Assembly: GCA_022835595.1 (NCBI GenBank)
Contig: BQUP01000007.1
Span: forward strand, 682,001 to 746,000
Length of the DNA stretch: 64,000 bases
Origin: Cystobasidium ongulense
Lineage: Eukaryota > Basidiomycota > Cystobasidiomycetes > Cystobasidiales > Cystobasidiaceae
Direction: 5' to 3'
The translations under genes were made by a program, and so were the position numbers. Under the pieces are notes generated by a model. It was given only the letters and a program-made list of their open reading frames with translations. It ran no database searches and was not told the DNA's origin. Below are positions 50,727 to 61,777 of this stretch, piece by piece. The first letter of the stretch is position 1; every line of letters begins with the position of its first letter.

Positions 50727-51637
50727 TCAATTCATCAGCCATCCTTTCTGCTTCTTGTCCTTCTTCTCCTTATTTCTAACCCTGATAGCCTCCATTTCCT
50801 TTTTGCTAGGTCTAGCTTTCTTATTCGATTCATCTTCACCATCCTCAGCAGCTCTTTTCAAAGCATTCTGTTCCTGCTGCTGAGCTAGAGTAGCTTGCCA
50901 ACCGTCATAATCAAAGTAGAATTGATTCTGCCTTTTCGCACGTTGAACATCACTAACTCTATCGGGGTTCTTAGTTGGATCAGATTCAAACTTCCCTGTT
51001 CTTGCGTTGAATCTTGCTACGTATGCACCTGCTCCACCAGCTCCTCTTGCTCGACTTGCTAGAGATGGATCTAGATAGGCCAAATCTGGATCTATACCTC
51101 CGTAATCTGCTGTCGAAGGTCCTGCTGTCTCAATCCCTTCAACTTCTTTATCGCCTTTGTTAGTCGCTGTAGTCGAGAGTTGAGGTGATTGTGCTTTTGT
51201 AGTGGTGTCCTTGCTCGTGCTGGCCTCACCTTGAGTTGCAGCCGATGAAGATGTCGCATCGGCAGGAGGATCCGCAGGGAGAGGAGCGTTACCGGAATCG
51301 AAAGGATTTGTCCATGTTGTAGTATTTGTCTTTCTATTCCAGTAGTAGTACTTTCCAAAACTATTCGAGGTGAAGATATTAATGAGCGATTGCAATGGCG
51401 ATATTGGCATGGGACATAACAGCACACTCACTCTGCGTTCCAGACCGCGGTCCAGTCACCTTTGGTATGCATTGGAGGACCCGCAGAAGCTGGTGCTGCT
51501 GTCGACGTTGATGTGGAAGCTACTGCTGCTGCTGTTGAAGCGGCTGTGGACGTCGCTTTCCCTGTCGATGAGGCTGGAGTCGCTGATCCAGCAGCAGCCG
51601 CAGCCTGTATCGCTTTGCCTTTGCCTTTGTCCGACAT
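50727..51637 (-). CDS. WW-domain protein, probably nuclear
   Basis: Starts at ATG 51637 (MSDKGKGKAIQAAAAAG) and ends at 50727; two exons joined at NA|D. The WW domain is split by the intron: KGDWTAVWNA in exon 1 and FGKYYYWNRKTNTTTWTNPF in exon 2, keeping both signature Trp residues and the aromatic triplet. Around it lie an Ala/Ser/Thr-rich N-terminus and a C-terminal part with DLAYLDPSLA, a RARGAGGAGAYVARFNARTG segment and a basic end (KEKKDKKQKG). WW domains bind proline-rich ligands. The overall form resembles fungal WW proteins linked to RNA processing, but that is inference. It shares a 171-bp divergent promoter with SRP14. Confidence 0.8.
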
Positions 51638-51808
51638 TCTAGATATCACTGCCTAGTGGTGGTAATGCTGTGATTGAGTCGAGTCGAGTCGAGATAAGTT
51701 CAAGATGGACTGGATTATTGACCTTTGAAATGTCGCGCTCTGGCTCTCTTCAGCTTCGACACTCGCAAAAGCAGCAAGCAGCAAGCAAAGCACACACGCT
51801 CACGCACG

Positions 51809-52538
51809 ATGCTGTTAGATAATGCAGAGGTGAGAATTGGGTTATTCGGTCCTGAGATATGCAGTCACTGACGCTCCATGCAGTTCCTACGGGAGCTCAA
51901 GTCGTTGCTCGACTCTCAGGTCAAGAGCGGGTCTGTCTTTATCACGCAGAAGCGATGTGAGCGTGCTTCAGTAGACTCTTATGATATCTGTGATTGCCTT
52001 TCTTACGCCTTGCGCTACAGATACTTACGAAGATGCAGCCGGTCCCAACGACAATGAACAAGGCCAGGATGTGGACATGCCAACAGCATCGACATCAAGC
52101 GACGCAGGAGCGCACAAGGAATATCCATGCATTATCAAAGCTACGAATGGCAAGCATGCAGGCAACAAAGCCAAGAAAATCAAAATATCAACATTGGTCC
52201 AGCCAGCAGACACCGATTCATTCGCACTTGCATATGGAGGCATACTGAAAACACACTTTGCACAAACGATGAGAAAGAAAGCCAAGAAACGTAAAGATAA
52301 GGAAAGGGAGAAATTGAGCTCTACTGCTGCTGCTGCTGATTCCAAAAAGCGACGTCGTCAGACTAAAAGTGGTCTGCCTAAAGTGTCGGGAGCAAGAAGG
52401 GATGCAGGCCATTTCAAACGCCAGAATACTTTAAAGGCAAGGGCTAAAGCAGCAAAACAACTGCTCGCAAGAAAGCAAGTCAAGCTGAGCGATGAGAGAC
52501 TATTGGCACGATTACCGAAGAAGGAGGATGCTTTATAG
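51809..52538 (+). CDS. SRP14: Signal recognition particle subunit SRP14
   Basis: Starts at ATG 51809 (MLLDNAE) and ends at 52538; three exons. Splicing gives MLLDNAEFLRELKSLLDSQV-KSGSVFITQKR-YTYEDA, the N-terminal strand-helix pattern of SRP14. HKEYPCIIKATNGKHAGNKA-KKIKISTLVQ and DTDSFALAYGGILKTHFAQT follow, as in the family core. The core pairs with SRP9 or SRP21 to bind the Alu end of SRP RNA and slow elongation. The C-terminal extension of about 80 residues is very basic (RKKAKKRKDKEREK, KKRRRQTKSG, then LKARAKAAKQLLARKQ), longer than in yeast or human. Confidence 0.9.
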
Positions 52539-52805
52539 ATAAGATAGTCGTCGTCTTTGCCGATGAGATCGGTGAACCTCTCACGACAAAAGACAATGTC
52601 AAGCGTATATATACGAGATGCATCTTTCGTGACATCGATACATTGCTTTGACAAGAAACTGAGGCTTGATGACGTTAATGCGATGATAATAGTACAACAG
52701 CAACTATATAGACAGTCGAGTGAGTAAAGAGAGCTTGACTGAAAACTAAAAGGGCTGGATCATAATTGAAGTTTGAGCAGAGCAGATCGGAGGTTGCATA
52801 TCGTG

Positions 52806-55800
52806 CTACCACTTCGATGCTGTGGACCAAGCGTTGTTGCTACCAGTCTGCCAAGGGTCTTTCCAAGCATTTCCATTGTCCGTATTGCTGCTGCTCTGCC
52901 ATGTCGAAGTACTCTGATCTTCCGAAGCGAAGGAGATACTGCCATCAATGCCACCGAAAGAAAGGCCAGAACTTTGCTCGAATGGATTATTCGACTGCGC
53001 AGAATCCAAGCCAGGTAAAGATGAGCTGCTTGAGGTAAGGTGTTGATTGGCTCCTCCAGCCGGATATACCGGATTTATAGGCAGACCCTTCATGAACGCC
53101 TCTTCTTCTCTTCGTTCTTGTTCTTCAAGCATGCGCTGTTGCGCTTCGTACTGTAATTGCTGGGCAGACTGTCCATTGGGTAATTGTTGGACAATAGCAG
53201 AAGGTACAGGTGCACTACCTGTTCTAGCGAGATCTGGTTTTGACCGTAAACGACCAAAGAGAGACTTTCCTTTGGGTGCATTCGATGGCGTTGGCGGCCG
53301 TGGTTCGTCTGCACTTTGTCTTTGCCCGTTGACAGCTTTCATGCCCGGCATAGGTAATTGACCTGTTCCATCGTCACTGGCAATGGTCTCACGGATCTTA
53401 TCAAGATCAAAGCCGACTCCTTTATCCACCGGCAATGTCGGTTCGGGAGGAACTTCCTTCTTGCCCTTGTTGACTTCGTCTTCGGCAGCTGGCGTGATTT
53501 GTACTTTGACTGGTGGCATATTCTCTCCTTCCACCGCACTTGTGATCTTTCCGGCGCCCATCTCTACCTCTTTCCCATCTAACGATGTTTTGGAGGGCTC
53601 CCTCTCGGGCATGTCCGCGTCGTCGTAAGGAACCCTCACTTTGTTGCGCTCATCTAAGCTTTTTCGAGCTTCTTCCTCTGCGACAGCTGCTGCACCGTCA
53701 GCTACCTCTTGTGGTGTAGGAGGTACTGCCTTGTCTTTCTTCCAGCGCGATAGCCAAGGAGCTTTCTTTTGCGCTTGTTGACGAGCTAATTCCTCTTCTG
53801 GTGTGAGGACCTCACGGTCTGGTGCATCGAGGTCGGTAGGCTCATCGAAGCTACGGGTGGCGATACGACAGATGTCAGCTGTGGTGTTGAGCTTCTTCAT
53901 GCAAACAACTGCTTACCTTTCCGCGGTCACTCGGAAACCAACGTGTTTCAAAATCAATGGCATCAGCGAGCGATAGCTCATATGACCTTTGAGGATATCC
54001 GTAATCTCGACATTTTCCAGGTCGGGTATGAATTCCACTGGCCGTAGACCAGCGACAGTACTTAGACCACCAGTAGTAGCTCGGAAAAGATAACCAAGGA
54101 TCCAATCATTTTGAGCATAGCAGTTCACAAACCTCCCCGCAACAACACCTCGAACTTCTCTCCATGTTTTCCGGGACGCAGTCACTGTAGCACCCATAAG
54201 ATAAACTTCTTGTACGATTCCAAAAGCTTTCTTTTTCGCTAATGCGACTAGGGTGTAGAAAATGACTCTGGCACCAAGTGAAAAGCCAACAAGAGTTACA
54301 GGTCGAACTCCTAAACCCCGCTGAATCAGTATAGCGGCGAGCACTTCGCCGGCTTGTCTTGCGCGATCAAGGGCGTTTGACCATGGATTGTCGATGAGAT
54401 ATCCCAATTTTGTCAAGACTGTCGAGATAAAGCTTGCAATGAGCGTCTGAATGAAAGACGAGCGGGAACGGATACACTCACGAATTGGCCATTGTAGGGC
54501 AGACATCATTGCTCCCAACAAAGTCAACTGTAGTACTTGCTGTCCAACGGATGAAAGGACCTCGGAGCCCAAGATCTTCAATGCGTTACCAGTCTGACCA
54601 AGTGTCTTGGACTCCCAAAGAACAGCGAATAGGTCGCCCATTACAGGATCGACAGTTGAAAAAGGTAGTCGAACATCATCTTGCGGTCCATTCATAAATC
54701 TAGATGGATGCGGGAAACGGGGTGAGCCAAAGCTTGGTACATCTCACAAGGGACAGAACACGTACCCCGGAACAGCGATGATGACGTTCAAACGCTTGTT
54801 GTTGTGTACTGGATGCAGCTCGAACTGGGTGACTGCTTTCGTCCGCCTCGCCATACCCCTGACACCGATAGAGCTGCCCGTCAGAACACCACCGGTAGTA
54901 ATGACAGCTGCACTTCCAGCTCCAGTCAATACTGCGCCTGCTCCACTGACTCCCATAGTAGCTAAAGCACCCGCCAAACCTCCGGCAATAGCAGGTGCAA
55001 GTATACCAGCTGATAAGCCTAGTACTAAGCCACCTCCAACAGTCGCTAATCCCATAAGAATATACCTCCTCCGCTTATCAGCAGTCGCACGCTCGTCAAG
55101 AGCTCCAGTATTATCTTTATCTTTGATACCTTCCTGTATCTCCAATGCATCCGTAAGTCGACGTTCGAAACGAATGACATCTGTCCATGACAAGCCGAGG
55201 TGTTCTGCCATGCGGCCAAGTAGCACTCTCGAGCGAGCATCGTATACGCTATCGGCCACTAGCGCTAAGAAAAGATCACAAAGGACAGTCCACCGGATAT
55301 CCAGCGTGACGGTTTTATCGGCAGCTGTGAGATTGGTAGTTACACCCGGTAAAGTATTGGGTAACGGTTGCACAAGATTCTTTGGTGATTTTGTTGCTTC
55401 TTCTTCGGCTCCTTCCTCGTCAATGGCTTCCCCGACGTCGGCTTCTGCGAGAATCTTTGGTGTTCTCAGTGAGAGAGGCATTGAAGAAGGTCTGGATGAT
55501 TTCGATGCCTTTGGTAGGGCGTCATACTGAGGTGGAGCATCGTCACTATCGCTATCATCAGACGAGGGTATAGCCTCTAGATGATCATCGCTCGATGATG
55601 ACTTCGTTGGCTTCGTGTCCGCATGAGTTGGGTCATCTTGACCAGTCTGATATGGAGGTGCTTGTCCTTCGTCGACAGCGGACGTTTCCTGCAGAGCGAC
55701 ACCGCCCATCTGACCGGCGAGTATCTTCTCTTCAAGAGCACGTTCTGCTTTTTCTTCAGCCTCTGCAGCTTCCTGTGCTTGTCTTGCAGCTTCTTCAGCT

Positions 55801-56743
55801 GCCTCTAGCGCTTCCTTCTCGGCCTCTTCTTGAGCTTCTTTTTCCGCTTCTGGATCATACTCTGGGTTTGGAACAGTGTGCGTCGTCACTAGAGATGGTA
55901 CCAGGTCTGCTGATGTTACACCATGATCTCCTAGCTGCTCTATCATTCGTTGTTCTAAGTATTGCAATTCACGTGCCATCAGCTTCGAACGTCTGGATTG
56001 AGAGCGAGTGTCGATGCAATGCGATCCGACTTACCTGCTGGATCTATTTCCATATGCTGATACAAGCGTCCCATAACCTTTGTACCCCAATTCTGCATGC
56101 TTTCAGTAGCTGGTTGAAGCTCTTTGAGACCTTTGAAGACAGTTGCCATCTCACGTGTGACTAGCCTGCACAGGCCAACGTACGCTATCCGCTGAGGGTC
56201 CGAAAGCATAGTTTTTGTAGTTTGCATCTGAGATAGTGGAGTCATTCCCTTGTCATCGTCGAAGAGGTACTGTGTCCGCGTATGCACTTCATCCTCTTCT
56301 GGATCCTCGTCGAGCTCGAGGCGGGTGTAGTCTTGCTCGTCAACCTCGCGCTTCTCTCTCCATTCAGCACCCTGGTCGTCGTAGCCTAGATGATTGCCTG
56401 TCCCGTATGCAGTAGGTGTTTTGGGACTCGGTAGAGCGAGTTGCTGCTTGCTGTTGGATGTGGACGTGGATCCGGATCCTGCAACTGTTGCATTCACATT
56501 CGATGATGGGCGAGCACCCAACTGAGCAGGCTTTCCCAGGCGTTTCTTCTTGCGTTTCCCTACTACACCACCGTCGCTGCTTGAGGCATCAGAATGCTCC
56601 TCTTCACCTTCTGCAGGCTCGTCAGGATCCTCGCCGTTTTCCTCGCGCGCCAGGCGCCACTGTCGCTCGATTTCGAGCTTGTTGGCCTTGTTGGTCGACT
56701 GGATGACTGGCATCTCTTGCCAATCATCGTCGTCGTCGTCCAT
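52806..56743 (-). CDS. DUF726/TMCO4 (Mil1-like) membrane hydrolase
   Basis: Starts at ATG 56743 (MDDDDDDWQEMPVIQS) and ends at 52806; four or five exons, about 1200 residues. The segment LSDPQRIAYVGLCRLVTREM ... NWGTKVMGRLYQHMEIDPA is spliced to EQRMIEQLGDHGVTSADLVP, which is typical of the DUF726 family. A Glu/Ala-rich coiled stretch and acidic linker follow. Then come DIRWTVLCDLFLALVADSVY and a Gly/Ala-rich membrane stretch (LATVGGGLVLGLSAGILAPA). The alpha/beta-hydrolase part has NVIIAVPGY and VTLVGFSLGARVIFYTLVAL, the nucleophile elbow. The tail after RVTAER is disordered. Yeast Mil1 (YFL034W) is a putative membrane lipase linked to AP-1 trafficking. Substrate unproven. Confidence 0.88.
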
Positions 56744-57452
56744 GTTTGCGAGCCAGGCCACTCTGGGCCCGCTACTTGCGCGTTCCAAGCTGGGTTGGAG
56801 GTTTCAAGTGAGTTGTTGATTGCATTGAAGATAACCAGCGACAAGTCATGAGCACGAGGTCGACTCTGCTCGCACCCGTCTGGTCCAAGTAGAGGAGGGT
56901 ATAATACTGCAACATGAGCTAGTAGCTCTCATCATCTCTCATTTCTCATTTTCCATTGCACAGGGCCTGGACTTCTCATCATCAGAGGTGCGGGTATATG
57001 CATTGTAGTCGCCTGCAGGTGGACGTCTGGTGCGCCTCGCCCAGCCCAACCCACACCTGTGATTGTCTAGTAATGCCAGGCTACCATTCATAAGACTATC
57101 AGACACACTACAAGCATGGCAGGACCATCAGCAATTGTCATAGGCAATCCTATGCTCAGTCTTCAACAACAGCAGCCTGATCGAAGAAGGTCCGCAAGCA
57201 AAGCACAAGTACGAGTGCAGCATGCAGTGATTCGACAGCACAGTAGCCTAGCATCCATCACGCACTTCTACTACGGAAAATGGCCTCTACAGCTTGCCTC
57301 TATCGATGTCGATTCAAAGTGATCTGCGTCATTGAGATCTGCAAGACGCGCTTCTTTCGAGCATTATCCTTCTCTCCTTCTTACAACTCACTTACGATAC
57401 TCCACTTAGACTTCACATTACTCACAACTCATATACTATCAATCTGCACAAC
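56744..57452. promoter_or_regulatory. Divergent promoter, DUF726 gene / SDR
   Basis: A 709-bp region between two divergent starts. A 68-codon frame (57116-57322 +) lies in the presumed SDR leader and might be an upstream ORF; it resembles nothing known. Confidence 0.45.
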
Positions 57453-58817
57453 ATGAGCCAACCGGGTGCTTCGAACGATGCTCTGCTCGCTAGCAACCTC
57501 TTCAGCGTTGAAGGGCTAGTCTGTCTCGTAACGGGAGTGGGTGACTTGTCGCCAACATTTCAAGTCATAGTAGACTGAGCATACTGATTTCAACACTACG
57601 ATGCCACTCCACCAGGGCGCAACCGGTATAGGCCTCATGTGCGCCCAGGCACTCTCCACAAACGGTGCAAAAGTCTACATCACAGGCAGAAGAGCAGAAG
57701 AGCTCGAGAAAGTAGCTAAAATGTACAAACCTTCAGGCAAAGGACAGCTCATTCCGTACGTCTAACATCGTCCGTGTAATCATATGCGACACCCCTATTG
57801 ACGTTTGCTGTGGGACTGGTGGCAAAACAGGCTACCTGCGTGAGTGTCGTATCAGACATCTCTCCCTTCCTTTCTTGCTGCTAATGTGCCTTGCTCATCT
57901 GAATAGAGACATCTCCGACAAAGCAGGCTGCCAGAAATTGACTCAGGAATTCTCGGCTAAAGAATCCGCTCTCCACCTTCTCGTCAACAATGCCGGAATA
58001 GCATTAGAAGAAGAGCTGAAATTCTCCAACAATGAATCACTTGATTTTTCATCTCCTACATCTCTATCTGAGCATCTCTTGCGTGCAGAGACCAGCACCT
58101 GGTTAGACACCTACAAGACCAATGCTCAAGCAGTTTACATGCTTTCAGCTTGTTTGTTACCTCTACTAGCAAAAGGAAATGATACTTTTAAAGGATATAC
58201 TTCTTCTATCGTTAATATCACTTCTATTTCTGGAATCATGAAAACTCCTTCTAGTGGTCAATTCGCTTATGCTGCTTCTAAAGCGGCAGCTATTCAAGTC
58301 ACTAAGAATTTGGCAAACACTTTCATAAAGACCAAAGTCAGAGTCAATTCTATTGCTGTAAGTGCTCTATTCATTCAATTACTCTAGATTATACTATACA
58401 CGTATCGAATCAGGCTGACCGCGTCACTCTACCACGAATTCGACTTACTTAGCCGGGAATGTAAGTGCTCTTTCGACTGTAGATCCTAAGCAAGCTTCAT
58501 GCTGATACCTGTCGTCACATTAGCTTCCCATCTGAAATGACAGCCAAAGAATCAGGAGACAACAACAAGTCTGAACTTCCAGACGCTGGTAAAGGTCTGC
58601 CAGCTGGTCGACCAGGCAAAGACGAAGAGTGAGTGGAGGAAGTGTGATAACGTTGTGTGGCTGGTTTATGGAAGCTGATCTGTCGCTCTTTCGTATTATT
58701 CTGATCAGTATGGCTGCTAGCATTCTGTTCCTAGCTGGAAGAGGAGGATTGTTCTATAATGGGTTCGTCCTCACCCCAGATGGTGGTGCTTTGCTCATCA
58801 ACCCAGGCTCTCAGTAG
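57453..58817 (+). CDS. Short-chain dehydrogenase/reductase (SDR)
   Basis: Starts at ATG 57453 (MSQPGASNDALLASNLF) and ends at TAG 58815-58817; about seven exons. The intron at 57537-57615 rebuilds the cofactor motif LVCLVTG-GATGIGLMCAQAL (TGxxxGIG). Next come KVYITGRRAEELEKVAK, HLLVNNAGIALEEELKF (NNAG), IVNITSISGIMKTPS (catalytic Ser) and FAYAASKAAAIQVTKNLAN (Tyr-x3-Lys). PGIFPSEM and ASILFLAGRGGLFYNGFVLTP close the Rossmann fold. About 300 residues with all catalytic residues, so an active NAD(P)-dependent oxidoreductase is expected; the substrate cannot be told. Confidence 0.9.
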
Positions 58818-58925
58818 AGGATCCGCTGAATTCACATTTACTGCTAAAAGGCTGTTATGTAGCATAGTCCGAGTCAGAAAGAAAGAAGAGCATATCTTCG
58901 TAAACTTACAATGGAAAGAGCGCGA

Positions 58926-61079
58926 TCAGGTGAATCTTCTTGATGGGTTTGGTCTTGCAGACAAGTATGAATGTACACTTCTTCCGCTCCTTATAGATCT
59001 CGTATCGTCAAAGCCAGAATTGGAGCTTCGAAAAGAAGATGGGATCGAAGAGGTCATGGATCGACTTCGCCCTTCGCTACGTACATAAATGGCTTCCTCG
59101 TCGTCCTCTTCGCCATCATTGTGAACCGGTATTTGTTCAGGCTTCGGTGCTGACTTTTTAGAGACTTGCAGCCGCTCCATCTTGTATGGTAGACTTGAAG
59201 TGGCTGATGTACCACTTGTATCGTCTACGTTGAAGTCCCAATCACCGACATCGTTGTGATGGGACTCACTTTTACCATGATGATGATGATGATGATGGTG
59301 ATGGTGCTTGTGTTGGCTTTGCTCATCGTCTCGTCCGTGTCCGCGATGCGAGTGGCCGTATGCGTGCTGTGAAGACGGAGGATGATGGCTGTCATACTGA
59401 CCATTTCCAGACTGAGACGAATAGCTGCGACCTGTAGATGGTCTACCAGACCGAGAAGAAGCAGAAGATGATGATGGCTCAGACTCGAGTCTTTTCTGCG
59501 TAGATCCATAAGTGTAAGAATGTCCAGCTCGACTATACGAGGGCATATGAGAAGCTTCGCTCCTCAGACTGGCATTGGGTGTCTTTGGCTGATGAGCAGG
59601 ACTCTGTTCTGACGAAGCCGTATGCGATCTACCTGTACGTGTGCTTCGGACAGATCCAGAATCGCTCATATCCGGTCGCTGCGAACTCTCAAGACCGGCT
59701 GAGGAGTTTGCGCGGGGTCTAGTAAAATGAAAGAGAGGTTTAGGTGTTTCTAATGATTGCCTCGTTTCTTCCATTGGCGCACGCCTCTGTGATGAGCTCG
59801 TACTTCTAACAGAGCGTGAATCGGAATAGCCCTCATCCAGCCAATCATTATATTGTCTTCTCTCTCTATAGTTATCTCCAGAGTTGTTTCGCGATGTTGG
59901 ATTAGATCGATAAGTTGGGGGATTTGATCTATAAGAACCTGGTGAGGATGGTCTTGAAGGGCGAGGTGTTCTCTGATCCGGATAATCATCTGCTCTTTTA
60001 TTCAACCGCTGAGGATCTCCATCAGGCCGTGGATAGCCCCTTGACTCATCTTCGTAAGGTCTATAGGGAGGCACGCGGCTCGATTCGCTGAGCCAGGAAT
60101 CGCGCGCTGCTGTTGGTGTATGAGTGCCGATACGAGCAGCTTCTTTCACGCCATCCAACGCACGTTCTCGCGCTTGCTCGTGTTCCTGCAGAGCTCGCTC
60201 ACGCTCCCGGTATTCATGCCGCTCCTGCTTTTCTCGCTCTTTAGCGATTCGCCTCTCTTCCTCTTCTCTCTCTTCGGCCAATTGCTTGGCTCTCAACTTT
60301 GCTTCGTGCTCTTGTCGTTTAAGTGCAGCTTGTTGGGCTATAGTACGCTCTTGATCCATCCTAGCACGCTCTCTAGCATCTGCTTCGGCTGCTTCACGAG
60401 CAGCCCTCTGTTGATCATCTTCTTCCCTGCGACGCTTTTCTTCCTCGCGTCTTTTCTCCTCTTTGCGTCGACGGCGAGCCTCTTTCTCAGCTCTACGCTC
60501 CTCCTCTTCATGCTCTTTTCGCAACAGTTTCTTCATTTCTCTCTTGGCTTCACGTTTCATGTCTTCTTTGCTACTCTTGCTGGATCTTTCTGCTATTGGA
60601 GGAGGAGCCATCATTGCAGGACCTGGAGGCATCATGGCCCCGTACATGTTTGGCATTGCGCCAGGATACATACCAGGCATCATTCCACCATACGGTTGCA
60701 TCATTGGCGTACCGTACATACCGTAGGGCATCGCAGGCATTCCAGGCATCATACCAGGACCAGGAAAAGCTGCTGCTGAGCTCGCCTCCTTGTTACGTTT
60801 AGTTTTTGTGATTTTCACCCATGTTCCTGTATCAGGATCAAATTCTACATCTCCTGCTCCCCATGCGTTTGCCATTCTAAGGTAGACTGGATTGCTTTCA
60901 GAGTTCTCTTGTGCGTAGCCGATAGGTGGCGGTACGCCAGCTGGGGGTCGTCCAAATGTCCTGCCTGGCTGTCGCTCTATGAGATCAGAGGCGGATGCAC
61001 CGGCTCCTACTCCAGAGTAACCGTCGTAGCGTTGTTCTGGATTGTCACCTCCGTATGGGTCAGGCGCATAGTCCTGCAT
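58926..61079 (-). CDS. Charged coiled-coil protein, paralogue 1
   Basis: One 717-codon frame from ATG 61079 (MQDYAPDPYGGDNPEQR). Order: a short acidic/Gly start; FDPDTGTWVKITKTKRN; a Met/Pro/Gly-rich stretch (PGMMPGMPAMPYGMYG); a long Glu/Arg/Lys-rich coiled coil (about residues 165-305); then Ser/Arg-rich disorder with an HKHHHHHHHHHHHGK tract and SVRST/SIRSGRS motifs. The neighbour upstream has the same order (APDPYEGG, DPRTGLWTKAG, PGMLPMPIGYDMYG, charged coil, QSVRSETSSQRR), so the two are paralogues. This copy lacks the N-terminal membrane part of the other. An in-frame stop lies just upstream, supporting the start unless an unseen exon exists. Function unknown. Confidence 0.75.
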   Translation of the reverse strand: MQDYAPDPYGGDNPEQRYDGYSGVGAGASASDLIERQPGRTFGRPPAGVPPPIGYAQENSESNPVYLRMANAWGAGDVEFDPDTGTWVKITKTKRNKEASSAAAFPGPGMMPGMPAMPYGMYGTPMMQPYGGMMPGMYPGAMPNMYGAMMPPGPAMMAPPPIAERSSKSSKEDMKREAKREMKKLLRKEHEEEERRAEKEARRRRKEEKRREEEKRRREEDDQQRAAREAAEADARERARMDQERTIAQQAALKRQEHEAKLRAKQLAEEREEEERRIAKEREKQERHEYRERERALQEHEQARERALDGVKEAARIGTHTPTAARDSWLSESSRVPPYRPYEDESRGYPRPDGDPQRLNKRADDYPDQRTPRPSRPSSPGSYRSNPPTYRSNPTSRNNSGDNYRERRQYNDWLDEGYSDSRSVRSTSSSQRRAPMEETRQSLETPKPLFHFTRPRANSSAGLESSQRPDMSDSGSVRSTRTGRSHTASSEQSPAHQPKTPNASLRSEASHMPSYSRAGHSYTYGSTQKRLESEPSSSSASSRSGRPSTGRSYSSQSGNGQYDSHHPPSSQHAYGHSHRGHGRDDEQSQHKHHHHHHHHHHGKSESHHNDVGDWDFNVDDTSGTSATSSLPYKMERLQVSKKSAPKPEQIPVHNDGEEDDEEAIYVRSEGRSRSMTSSIPSSFRSSNSGFDDTRSIRSGRSVHSYLSARPNPSRRFT

Positions 61080-61777
61080 GTAAAGGTCGTAGTTGTGCTC
61101 TGCTCAGCTCTCTATGGTACTGGATGCTGAACTTGGAAATGATGATAGCACTTTGTGAAGTGTTTCGTTCTGTGCTCAAGCTACGTCAAGCTGCTCTACG
61201 AAGAAACTTTGGAGCGAGATAGTGTCGATTAGCTAGAAAGCAACCTTGTTACGCTGGTATCTTGCTTGACGTGTCGCTCCAAGAGCGATAGCTCTGCACA
61301 GCTTAGTGCACCGGACGGCTTGTCTGGCAGTGTGTGGAAAACAGCAGAGGTACTCCGATGACGTATAGCACGCAATAAAGCACTGAAGGTATCTCGCGAC
61401 TCATATGATTTTCTGCTTTGGTGTTCTTGAGGCATGCAGTCTTGCCTTTTCGATATCCACTCCAGCACTTCAATTTCTCGCGGGACTACCTTCTGGCAGG
61501 TTGGCCCTTCGAGCATGATGGCTTCACGAGCAGACGATATTGCTCTCAGCCAGTCTGATAACCGCTGCATTGGTGCTTGCGAAGCTGTTGTCATGGGCGA
61601 GAGCAAACCCGTGATCGTTCTTTTCCTCCGCAGTGCAAGCGTGGCGGAATGATGCGCAGCTGCATTGTCGTTGGGCCGCTCCAACGCTCTGGACTTGACA
61701 GTAAGTATGGCGATTCAAGGCTCAATGAGATGGCTTTGTGATATATTACAATGAGTTGCACTTTACGGGGCCTAAGT
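61080..61777. other. Intergenic between the coiled-coil paralogues
   Basis: Contains a - strand frame of 151 codons (61229-61684) whose first true ATG lies inside, leaving about 120 residues of no known family (SDWLRAISSAREAIMLEG ...). It may be a small gene or part of an unrecognised exon. Nothing resembling the missing membrane exons of paralogue 1 was seen. Confidence 0.4.
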
